A DNA stretch of 64,000 nt from Allocatelliglobosispora scoriae. Lineage in GTDB: Bacteria; Actinomycetota; Actinomycetes; Mycobacteriales; Micromonosporaceae. The notes beneath the pieces were generated by a model that saw only the letters and a program-made list of their open reading frames with translations, was not told where the DNA came from and did no database searches. Shown here piece by piece: positions 8,624 through 15,855 of the stretch (the stretch's first letter is position 1; the number at the start of each line of letters is the position of its first letter). A program made the translations under genes and the position numbers. The stretch is from the NCBI RefSeq assembly GCF_014204945.1, contig NZ_JACHMN010000003.1, forward strand, positions 2,790,001 through 2,854,000. The letters are read 5' to 3'.

Positions 8624-8840
8624 ATCATGTCGACTCCCCGAGGTTCCGAGCCGGGTTCGCTGACGGGGAGTGACGGCCGCCGGGGCTGCGAAACCCATCA
8701 GAATCCGGGTATGCCGGGCGCGGCGCGCGGAGAGCGGTCGCGGTCCGCCGAGCGGATAGCCGACAGCGCGTCCTGTCAGGAGAGTGGAGACTCGTCCGGT
8801 CACCGGCACGGCGCCGGTGCGCTGGCCGGAGGGAATCGAC

Positions 8841-10052
8841 ATGCGAGATCTCATCCATCGAGCGGCGAGGAGCACACTGGCCGCCGCCGCCGCCGCCGCC
8901 GCCGTGGTGGTGGCCGTGGGCGCGGTGGTCTGCGCCCCGGCGACGGCGGCACCGACGGTCGTCTTCCCGGACGGGGTGGGCGGGCTGGCCTGGGGCGGCA
9001 ACGCGTCGGCGCAGGTCGGTGACGGCACCACCGTCAACCGCTCGGTGCCGACGCAGATCCTCCGGCTGTTCGACGGTGTCCGCCAGGTCGCCGGAGGCAC
9101 CTCGCACAGCCTCGCCGTCCTCGCCGACGGCACCGTCTGGAGCTGGGGCGAGTCCGACCACGGCGCGCTCGGTGACGGCAGCGGTCTCGACCAGCCGACC
9201 CCGGTGCGGATCACCGCCCTCACCAGCGTGAAGCAGGTCGCCGCCGGTGGCCGGCACAGCCTCGCCCTGAAGACCGATGGCACGGTCTGGGCGTGGGGCC
9301 ACAACAACGTCGGGCAGGTCGGCGACGGCACCACGATCAGCCGGACCACGCCGGTGCAGGTGCCCGGGATCACCAACGCCACCCAGGTGGTCGCGAGCTC
9401 CGACGCGAGCTTCGCGCTGCGCGCCGACGGCACCGTGCTCGCCTGGGGCGGCAACTTCTACGGCCAGCTCGGCGACGGGACCACCGTCGCGCACAGCTCG
9501 CCCGCTGCCGTACCCGGACTGGCCGGCGTGACCCAGGTCGCGGCCGGGCGCTTCCACGCGCTGGCGCTCAGGGCACCCGGCGGACTCGTCGTCGGCTGGG
9601 GCTTCAACCAGCACGGCGAGCTCGGCGACCACACCAACACGGGCCGGCTGAGCCCGGTGCCGGTGCCGGACATCGGCAGCATCATCCACATCGGAGCGGG
9701 GGACTTCTTCAGCCTCGCCGTCCGCAAGGACCGGACCCTGTTCAGCTGGGGCAACAACGGGTACGGGGAGCTGGGGGACGACAACGGGTTCAGCCGTTCC
9801 CACGCGCTGCCGGTCGCGGGCATCACGAACGTCTCGCAGGTGGCGGCCGGGCACTCCTTCGCCCTCGCGCTGCGCACCGACGGGACCCTGTGGTCCTGGG
9901 GGCTCAACAGCGTCGGGCAGCTCGGCGACGGCACGCTCGCCAACCACACCGCGCCGGCGAAGATCCCCGGCCTCGCCGGGGTGCGCTCCGTCGACGCGGG
10001 CCTGCAGCACGCGCTCGTCGTCCAGAAGGACCCCGACATCGTGCTCCCGTGA
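8841..10052 (+). CDS. secreted RCC1-repeat (alpha-tubulin suppressor-like) protein
   Basis: A 403-residue protein with an N-terminal signal peptide (MRDLIHRAARSTLAAAAAA then a hydrophobic run, cleavage near ATAAPT). About seven RCC1 repeats of 50 residues follow. Each has a variant of WGxNxxGQLGDGT, VPGLxGVxQVAAGxxHSLAL and DGTVWSWG. The repeats should close into a seven-bladed beta propeller, so a binding role outside the cell is likely. ATG at 8841 has GGAGGGA at 8828-8834. An ATG 57 bp upstream lacks such support and would spoil the signal peptide. A strong hairpin follows the stop. Confidence 0.9.
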   Translation: MRDLIHRAARSTLAAAAAAAAVVVAVGAVVCAPATAAPTVVFPDGVGGLAWGGNASAQVGDGTTVNRSVPTQILRLFDGVRQVAGGTSHSLAVLADGTVWSWGESDHGALGDGSGLDQPTPVRITALTSVKQVAAGGRHSLALKTDGTVWAWGHNNVGQVGDGTTISRTTPVQVPGITNATQVVASSDASFALRADGTVLAWGGNFYGQLGDGTTVAHSSPAAVPGLAGVTQVAAGRFHALALRAPGGLVVGWGFNQHGELGDHTNTGRLSPVPVPDIGSIIHIGAGDFFSLAVRKDRTLFSWGNNGYGELGDDNGFSRSHALPVAGITNVSQVAAGHSFALALRTDGTLWSWGLNSVGQLGDGTLANHTAPAKIPGLAGVRSVDAGLQHALVVQKDPDIVLP

Positions 10053-10055
10053 GCA

Positions 10056-10089
10056 GCGGTCGGTGCGCCGCACGCGGCGCACCGACCGC
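10056..10089. terminator. bidirectional terminator hairpin
   Basis: Perfect 15-bp stem (10056-10070 with 10075-10089) and tetraloop cacg, lying in the 38-bp gap between the convergent RCC1 and hydrolase genes. Confidence 0.8.
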
Positions 10090-10090
10090 C

Positions 10091-10942
10091 CTATCCGTTA
10101 GCCGGGTGGTGGCGGGCGACGAAGGCGAGTGCCGTCTCGGCGACGTCGCGCCACCCGCGGTCCAGGACGAGCGAGTGGCCCCGGTCGGGGATCTCGACGA
10201 TCTCGGTGACGGCGGCGTTGCGCTGCTGCTTCTTGAACGACGCGTTCGCGATGGCCCATGGTGCGATGTGGTCCCGGGCACCGCTGATGATCAGCATCGG
10301 CCCGCGCTCGGGGTTGCGCGTATCCACCTTGATCTGGGTCCAGGGGTTGATGTTCGCCGTCGCGGCCTGGAAGAGCGGCTTGCCGGACCCGGCCACCGGG
10401 TAGGCGTCGTAGAGCTGCCGAGCCTCGTTCTCGTCGACGGCGTTGGCGAAGGCGAACCGGAACTGCTCATAGGTGAGTGTCACCGACCTGCCGTAATTGA
10501 GCGGGTTGCCGATGACCGGCCAGGCCCCGCGCAGCGCCGACACCGGCAGCGGCAGGACGCCGCGGAAAGGCGCCGAGTCGATCGGTACGGAGACGGCGGC
10601 GAGCCCTCGCCCGGCGAGCTGCTGCGTGATCAGGCCGCCGAACGAGTGCCCGACGACCGCCGGGCGCACCGCCAGCCCGGCGATGACCTCGGCCATGTGG
10701 TCGGTGACGTCCCGCACCTTCGTGCCCGCGAAGACCTCGGGGCGGCGGCGGGCCTCCCCGACCGTCTCCGGGTCTTCCGGCCAGCCCGGCGCCACCGTGG
10801 TGTAGCCGTTCGCCTCGAAGAACTCCCGCCACGGCTGCCAGCTTCCGGCCAGCATCCACAGCCCGTGGACGAAGACGACCGGCGTGCGCCCGGAGGCGTT
10901 CGCCCGGTCGATCTCTTGCCGTTCCCGCGGTGTCACCGTCAT
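10091..10942 (-). CDS. alpha/beta hydrolase
   Basis: A 283-residue alpha/beta-hydrolase fold protein. VVFVHGLWMLAGSWQPW is the oxyanion-hole strand, VVGHSFGGLI holds the nucleophile Ser in GHSFG, ISGARDHIAPW the acid Asp, and DRGHSLVLD the catalytic His. It has no signal peptide. The best start is ATG 10942, preceded by GGGTGGGG; an upstream ATG at 10981 would add 13 residues. The substrate is not predictable: esterases, lactonases and non-heme peroxidase-like hydrolases share these motifs. It is divergent from the PucR-type regulator, which may control it. Confidence 0.87.
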   Translation of the reverse strand: MTVTPRERQEIDRANASGRTPVVFVHGLWMLAGSWQPWREFFEANGYTTVAPGWPEDPETVGEARRRPEVFAGTKVRDVTDHMAEVIAGLAVRPAVVGHSFGGLITQQLAGRGLAAVSVPIDSAPFRGVLPLPVSALRGAWPVIGNPLNYGRSVTLTYEQFRFAFANAVDENEARQLYDAYPVAGSGKPLFQAATANINPWTQIKVDTRNPERGPMLIISGARDHIAPWAIANASFKKQQRNAAVTEIVEIPDRGHSLVLDRGWRDVAETALAFVARHHPANG

Positions 10943-11108
10943 GATCCCCACCCATTCCCGAACTGCCGACGGGCTCATCATCCCGCGCCGCGGTGGTCCC
11001 GGTCACTGTCGGCGGGGACAGCGTCCGACCCGGCCGATTGTCGCCGGGAACAAAGCTCGACGGAACCGCCGCAGGTCGCCCGGCGCGATGCGGCGCTATG
11101 GTTGTCGG

Positions 11109-12284
11109 ATGGGACAGTCACCGCCCGATCCGGTCGGGGAGCAGGTCGCGGCGCTGGGCGCGCGGATGCTGGATCGGGCCGACGAGCTCGCCGACGGCAT
11201 GACCGCACGGATCAGGGCGGCGGTCCCGATCTACACCACCGGCATCGTCACCCACGAGCAGCTGCGGGCCACGAGCCTGGCGAACGTGGAGTTCATCTTC
11301 CGGCCGATCGGGCGTACGTCGGCGGTCTCGTCACCACAGTCCCGTGACAACGGCCGTGAGCGGGCCAGGGCTGGCATCCCGCTGACGGCGGTGATGGCCG
11401 CCTACCGGGTCGGCGCGCGGTATCTGTGGGACCACCTCGCCGCCACGGCCACGGAGGCGGCGGCGCCCGCAGAGGTGGTGGTACGCGCAGCCGGGGAGAT
11501 GTGGCTGGTGCTCGACACCTTCACCCACGAGATGGCCGAAGGCTACCGGGAGGAGGTCACGGCACAGGCGCTCGACCGCCAGCAGCAGCGGTCCGCCCTG
11601 GTGCAGGCGATCGTCGAGGGGCACCTCGCCGACACCAGCCTCTGGGAGGCAGCCGAGATCCTGCGCCTGCCGGCCCGCGGGCCCTACGCCGTCCTCACGG
11701 CGGCCGTCGCCGAGCCGGGCCGCTCGGCGGTTCCCGACGCCGCCCAACGGCTGAGCAGGGCGGGCATCGCCTCGGCCTGGGGGATGACCCACGACGCGGA
11801 GATCGGCATCGCCGCCCTGCCCCGCCCGGGCGACCTCGACGCCGTCGCGGCCGCCTTCGCCGACGGGCCGGGGCGGGTGGGGGTGTCGCCGCGCTACGAG
11901 ACCCTGCCGGAGAGCGCCGACGCGCTCCGCCTGGCCCGTGTCGCACTGCGGGCCTGCACCGCCGCGCGTCTCGTGACCGTCTTCGAGCGCCAGCCGCTCG
12001 CCGTCGCCGCGGCCGGCACGCCCGACGTGATGCGCCGGGTCGCGCGTACCACCCTGGAAGGCCTCGCGGGCCTGCCGGCGGCCGACCGGGCCCTGCTGCT
12101 GCGGACCTTCGGTGCCTGGCTGGACCACCGGGGCTCGGCCGACGCCACCGCGACGGTGCTGCACTGCCACCCGAACACCGTCCGCTACCGGCTGCGGCGC
12201 CTGGAGGAGTACACCGGGCGATCGCTCGCCGACCCGCGGTGGGTGGCCGAGCTGAGCCTCGCCTACCACGTGGCGGAAGGTTGA
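11109..12284 (+). CDS. PucR/CdaR-type helix-turn-helix regulator
   Basis: A 391-residue regulator. The C-terminal 60 residues are the PucR HTH (WLDHRGSADATATVLHCHPN, TVRYRLRRLEEYTGRSLADP). An RsbR/globin-like helical N-terminal domain (about 10-170, with ARMLDRADELADGMTARIRA and YRVGARYLWDHL) and a central GGDEF-like degenerate segment precede it. Such proteins are widespread regulators in actinomycetes. The ATG at 11109 has TATGGT seven bases before it and no Shine-Dalgarno, so the mRNA may be leaderless. It is divergent from the hydrolase gene. Confidence 0.85.
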   Translation: MGQSPPDPVGEQVAALGARMLDRADELADGMTARIRAAVPIYTTGIVTHEQLRATSLANVEFIFRPIGRTSAVSSPQSRDNGRERARAGIPLTAVMAAYRVGARYLWDHLAATATEAAAPAEVVVRAAGEMWLVLDTFTHEMAEGYREEVTAQALDRQQQRSALVQAIVEGHLADTSLWEAAEILRLPARGPYAVLTAAVAEPGRSAVPDAAQRLSRAGIASAWGMTHDAEIGIAALPRPGDLDAVAAAFADGPGRVGVSPRYETLPESADALRLARVALRACTAARLVTVFERQPLAVAAAGTPDVMRRVARTTLEGLAGLPAADRALLLRTFGAWLDHRGSADATATVLHCHPNTVRYRLRRLEEYTGRSLADPRWVAELSLAYHVAEG

Positions 12285-12382
12285 CGAATTCGCCGTGCGG
12301 AACCCTAGGTGCTGTGAGGCTGTGTTGATACCTTGGCGACGTACTTTCACGTTGTGGTACCGGTCCGCACAGGGGGACGCTC

Positions 12383-14659
12383 ATGGCACGGCCGACCTCG
12401 ACTGATGTGGGGGCTCGGGGCTCCGGACTGCTGCCGACGATCTTCCTGCTGGGCGGGTTGCTGGCCGCCACCGTCTACGTGACCGCCGGTTCCCCGACGA
12501 TCAGCGCGATCGCCTTCTGCACCGTCGGCCTCGGCAGCGCGGGCGCCCTCGCCGTGGGGATCCGCCGCTACCGCCCGGCACCCCGGTGGCCGTGGGGCTG
12601 CCTCGCCGCCGCCTGCCTCACCTTCCTGCTCGGCGCGCTGCTGCGGAACTGGGCAGCGGATCAGGAGGGCATCGCGCAGCTGGCGTCGGACGGCTTCACG
12701 ATCCCCGGCTACGCCCTGATGTTCGTCGGCCTGGGCGGCTTCCTGCTCGCCCGCAAGGGGATCAAGCGGCACGCCGTCATCGACGGGCTGCTCGTCGGCG
12801 TCGGCGCGGTCCTGATCTTCGCCGTGCTCTTCGCGATCCCGGCCGCCACGATCGAGGGCCGCTCCGCCGCGGTGTCGACGCTCGCCGGGATCTACCCCCT
12901 GCTCGACGGCATCCTGGTCCTGCTCGTGCTCAACCTCGCCTTCACCACCGCCCGGCAGGGCCCCAGCTACTTCATGCTGATCGGCTGCATGGCGCTGCTC
13001 CTCGTCGGGGACATCGCCTACGCCGTCATCGGCACCGACGGGAAGCTCAGCGGGTATCCGCTGCTCGACCTGCCGTTCCTGCTCGGCTTCACGCTGATCG
13101 GCGCCTCCGCGCTGCACCCGTCGATGACCCGGATCGGCAACTCCGCCAGCCTGCCGGTCCAGGCCTGGTCGGTGCGGCGGCTGCTGCTCATCACCCCGGC
13201 GCTCGCCGTACCCTTCGTCCTGATCGTCATGATCGACCGGTTCTCGCTGATCGACCGCGTGATCGTCGCGATCGGCGGAGCGCTCGCCGTCGCGCTGCTG
13301 ATGGTCCGGGCGGTCTCGGCGGTCCACGACTACGCCGCGGCCCAGCGCCGCTACGAGTACCAGGCCACCCACGACCCGCTGACCGGGCTCGCCAACCGGG
13401 CCCTCTTCTTCGCCCAGGTGCGCACGATGCTGGCGCAGCGCTCCCCGCCGGACCAGCCGCTCTGGGTCTACTTCCTCGACCTCGACGGCTTCAAACTCGT
13501 CAACGACTCGCGCGGCCACACCGCCGGTGACCAGGTGATCGTCGAGGTCGCCCGCAGGCTGCGGCTCTCCGCGCCGGACGCGCAGATCGCCCGGGTCGGC
13601 GGCGACGAGTTCGTCATCGCCTACCGCGCCGCCCGGCCCGAGGCGATCCTCCTCGCCGAGGCGATCCTGCAGGCGATGCGCCAGACGCTGCGGATGCCCG
13701 CCGCCGACGTGGTGGTCACCGTCTCCATCGGCATCGCCCACTCCTCGACCCCGGAGTCCGACGCCACCGCCGAGAGCCTGCTGCGCGACGCCGACACCGC
13801 GATGTACCAGGCCAAGGCGACCGGCCGCGACACCTGGGTCGTCTTCGACCCGATCATGCGCGCCCGGGTGCAGGAGCGCATCGACATGCACCTGGCGCTG
13901 CGCGAGGCGCTGGCGCAGGAGCAGTTCCGGCTCGCCTTCCAGCCGATCGTGCACCTCGCCAGCGGCCGGATCCGGGGCGCCGAGGCCCTCATCCGGTGGG
14001 ACCACCCGGTGCGGGGGGCGATCCCGCCGGACGCCTTCATCCCGGTGGCGGAGGAGTCCGGGGTGATCATCGAGATCGGCCGCTGGGTCATCCACGGTGC
14101 GCTGCGCCAGCTCGCCGTCTGGCGTGAGCGCGGGGTGGTGAGCGACGATTTCTGGCTCTCGATCAACGTCTCGCCCCGGCAGCTGCGCGACCCCCAGCTC
14201 TGCGTCGAGGTCGCCGCGGCGCTGGAGCAGTACGGCGTATCGGGCTCCGCCGTCATGATCGAGCTCACCGAGTCGGTCATGATCGACCCGACCAGCGGCG
14301 CCGACCAGGCCCTCAGCACCCTGCGGGAGCTCGGCGTGCAGCTCGTCGTCGACGATTTCGGCACGGGCTTCTCAGCCCTGGGCTACCTGCGCAAATACCC
14401 GGTCACCGGGGTGAAGATCGACCGGTCGTTCGTCGCCGGGCTCGGCGTCAACCCGGAGGACGAGGAGATCGTCCGTGCCGTGGTGGCGATGAGCGCGGCC
14501 CTCAAGCTCAGCGTCGTCGCCGAGGGCGTCCAGGACCGCAGCCAGCAGAGCGTGCTCAGCGGGCTCGGCGTGATCTACGGCCAGGGCTGGCTCTGGGGCC
14601 GCCCGGTCGACGCGGCGAGCTTCGAGCTCGCCTGGTCGATGACCTCGGCTAATCGGTAG
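12383..14659 (+). CDS. membrane GGDEF-EAL protein (c-di-GMP synthesis/hydrolysis)
   Basis: A 758-residue protein. Residues 1-310 hold about eight to nine hydrophobic helices (a MASE-like sensory membrane domain). A GGDEF domain follows (RVGGDEFVIAY, about residue 406) and then an EAL domain (AEALIRWDHP, about residue 533, with NVSPRQL, ELTESVMI, VDDFGTGFS and KIDRSFV). Both signature motifs are intact, so both diguanylate cyclase and phosphodiesterase activity are possible. The RxxD inhibitory site upstream of GGDEF is absent. The ATG has a GGGGGAC Shine-Dalgarno. It lacks the PAS domain of the two paralogues near 51-57 kb. Confidence 0.93.
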   Translation: MARPTSTDVGARGSGLLPTIFLLGGLLAATVYVTAGSPTISAIAFCTVGLGSAGALAVGIRRYRPAPRWPWGCLAAACLTFLLGALLRNWAADQEGIAQLASDGFTIPGYALMFVGLGGFLLARKGIKRHAVIDGLLVGVGAVLIFAVLFAIPAATIEGRSAAVSTLAGIYPLLDGILVLLVLNLAFTTARQGPSYFMLIGCMALLLVGDIAYAVIGTDGKLSGYPLLDLPFLLGFTLIGASALHPSMTRIGNSASLPVQAWSVRRLLLITPALAVPFVLIVMIDRFSLIDRVIVAIGGALAVALLMVRAVSAVHDYAAAQRRYEYQATHDPLTGLANRALFFAQVRTMLAQRSPPDQPLWVYFLDLDGFKLVNDSRGHTAGDQVIVEVARRLRLSAPDAQIARVGGDEFVIAYRAARPEAILLAEAILQAMRQTLRMPAADVVVTVSIGIAHSSTPESDATAESLLRDADTAMYQAKATGRDTWVVFDPIMRARVQERIDMHLALREALAQEQFRLAFQPIVHLASGRIRGAEALIRWDHPVRGAIPPDAFIPVAEESGVIIEIGRWVIHGALRQLAVWRERGVVSDDFWLSINVSPRQLRDPQLCVEVAAALEQYGVSGSAVMIELTESVMIDPTSGADQALSTLRELGVQLVVDDFGTGFSALGYLRKYPVTGVKIDRSFVAGLGVNPEDEEIVRAVVAMSAALKLSVVAEGVQDRSQQSVLSGLGVIYGQGWLWGRPVDAASFELAWSMTSANR

Positions 14660-15197
14660 CCTCCAGCTCGAACGACCAGTAGGTCTGCACGTCCATCTGC
14701 TCCGTCTTCACCTGCGGCGTCAGCGCCTCCAGCGTCCGCTGGATGGCCCGGGGCAGGCCCAGCGCCGCGTTCTGCCCGCAGATGTCGAGCGCGGCGAGCC
14801 CGCCGGCCACCCTGATCTCCGCCCACATCTCGGCGATGACCTCCTCGAACGTCCCGGAGCTGCGATAGGCGGGCTCGACGGCGAAGAAGCCGAGGTACCA
14901 CACCTTCCGCTGGGCGAAGAGGTCCGGCCACCGGCGGGCGAAGAAGTCCGGCGAGATCAGGGGCATGGCGTCGAGGTCGTTGGTGAAGGTGGCGAGGCCC
15001 GCCAGGCGGCCCGTGGCCGCGTCGATCGCCAGGTACTTCGCGACGCGCTCGTCGGTCATCACCTCGTCGAACTCGCGGCGGTTCATCACATGCCGCTGAG
15101 CCGCCGCCGCGCGGAGCTCGGCGAAGGCCGACACATACATCTCCCACGCCTGGACGAGCTGTGCGTCGTCCAGGACCTTCGCCACCTGAAGCGGCAT
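14649..15197 (-). CDS. GNAT-like acetyltransferase (putative)
   Basis: A 182-residue protein. The core VWYLGFFAVEPAYRSSGTFEEVIAEMW resembles the GNAT strand 4, acetyl-CoA-binding turn and helix 3, but the usual Q/RxxGxG/A loop is degenerate, so activity is uncertain. Start ATG 15197 has GGAGGTG before it. It overlaps the end of the convergent GGDEF-EAL gene by 11 bp. A plausible promoter lies 50 bp upstream. Confidence 0.7.
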   Translation of the reverse strand: MPLQVAKVLDDAQLVQAWEMYVSAFAELRAAAAQRHVMNRREFDEVMTDERVAKYLAIDAATGRLAGLATFTNDLDAMPLISPDFFARRWPDLFAQRKVWYLGFFAVEPAYRSSGTFEEVIAEMWAEIRVAGGLAALDICGQNAALGLPRAIQRTLEALTPQVKTEQMDVQTYWSFELEATD

Positions 15198-15248
15198 GGC
15201 TACACCTCCGGCCTTGATCCCGAGGGGTACGTGCCTCGACTGTCCGGA

Positions 15249-15276
15249 ACGGTACCGGGGCGCAGGGAAAGGTCAA
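15249..15276 (-). promoter_or_regulatory. putative promoter of the GNAT-like gene
   Basis: On the minus strand TTGACC (15276-15271) and TACCGT (15254-15249) are 16 bp apart, giving a start near 15242 and a leader of about 45 nt. Confidence 0.5.
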
Positions 15277-15322
15277 GTGGCCGAAGGTCGGATAACTGGT
15301 GCCCGGTACTCTTCGACACGGT

Positions 15323-15397
15323 GAAGCCGTAGCGCAGAGGTCGTCGCGCCCGCCCTCCAATTGCGGGAGGACATCGGTTCGAATCCGGTCGGCTTCA
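15323..15397 (+). tRNA. tRNA-like gene with a 9-nt anticodon loop
   Basis: It folds as a tRNA: acceptor 15323-15329/15390-15396 (GAAGCCG/CGGCTTC, 7 of 7), D stem 15332-15334/15345-15347 with GG in the loop, G26, anticodon stem 15349-15353/15363-15367 (CCCGC/GCGGG, 5 of 5), 5-nt variable loop, T stem 15373-15377/15385-15389 and a canonical TTCGAAT T-loop. The anticodon loop CCTCCAATT has nine bases instead of seven. If C54-T62 (last two digits of position) closes it as a mismatch, the loop reads CTCCAAT with U33, anticodon CCA and A37. The discriminator is A, unlike usual tRNA-Trp (G). No CCA is encoded. It may be an unusual tRNA, a decayed one, or an attachment-site remnant. Confidence 0.6.
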
Positions 15398-15408
15398 CCC
15401 TACCTCCA

Positions 15409-15438
15409 TTGACAGTATTCGACATGCGCAGAGATAGT
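15409..15438 (+). promoter_or_regulatory. promoter of the small CBM2 gene, leaderless
   Basis: TTGACA at 15409-15414 and GATAGT at 15433-15438 are 18 bp apart. The predicted start is near 15445, exactly the GTG codon of the gene, implying a leaderless mRNA. Confidence 0.6.
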
Positions 15439-15444
15439 TGGGTC

Positions 15445-15855
15445 GTGTCGACTAACTCCACGCGTACCCGAGTTCGGGCGGCGATCGCCCTCGCCGCCCT
15501 CGCGTCGGCGGTCCTCGTGCCCGCGCCTGCGGCGGCTGCCACGGTGCCACCCACCATCACCTGTACCTATCGGCTGAACACCTGGCCGGGAGGCTTCTCG
15601 GCCGACCTCGTCATCGCCAACAGCGGTCCGGCGATCGACGGCTGGACGGCGCGCTGGACGTTCGCGACCCCGACACGGGTGATGATCACCTGGGCGGCCT
15701 CGTTGACGCAGCCCAGCCCCTATGAAAACGTCGCCACCCCGGTGCCCTGGAACCGGGTGATCGGCACCGGCAAGTCGTTCACCTTCGGCTGGACCGCCGC
15801 CGCACCGGCGACCGAGGTGCCGACCGACATCACGATCAACGGGGTGCCCTGCTGA
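15445..15855 (+). CDS. small secreted CBM2-like protein
   Basis: A 136-residue secreted protein: a signal peptide (RVRAAIALAALASAVLVPAPAAA) and then one domain of about 105 residues resembling a cellulose-binding CBM2 (ITCTYRLNTWPGGFSADLVIANSGPAIDGWTARWTF, with the two outer Cys residues and conserved Trp residues). No catalytic domain is attached. The GTG start is chosen from the promoter position; an ATG 21 bp upstream is in frame but lies between -35 and -10. The 3' end overlaps the convergent NB-ARC gene by 20 bp. Confidence 0.82.
   Translation: MSTNSTRTRVRAAIALAALASAVLVPAPAAAATVPPTITCTYRLNTWPGGFSADLVIANSGPAIDGWTARWTFATPTRVMITWAASLTQPSPYENVATPVPWNRVIGTGKSFTFGWTAAAPATEVPTDITINGVPC

Noticed and set aside
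15323-15397. Ordinary tRNA-Trp(CCA)
   Set aside because: The loop has nine bases, the discriminator is A rather than G, and the acceptor differs from actinomycete tRNA-Trp. Left as tRNA-like.
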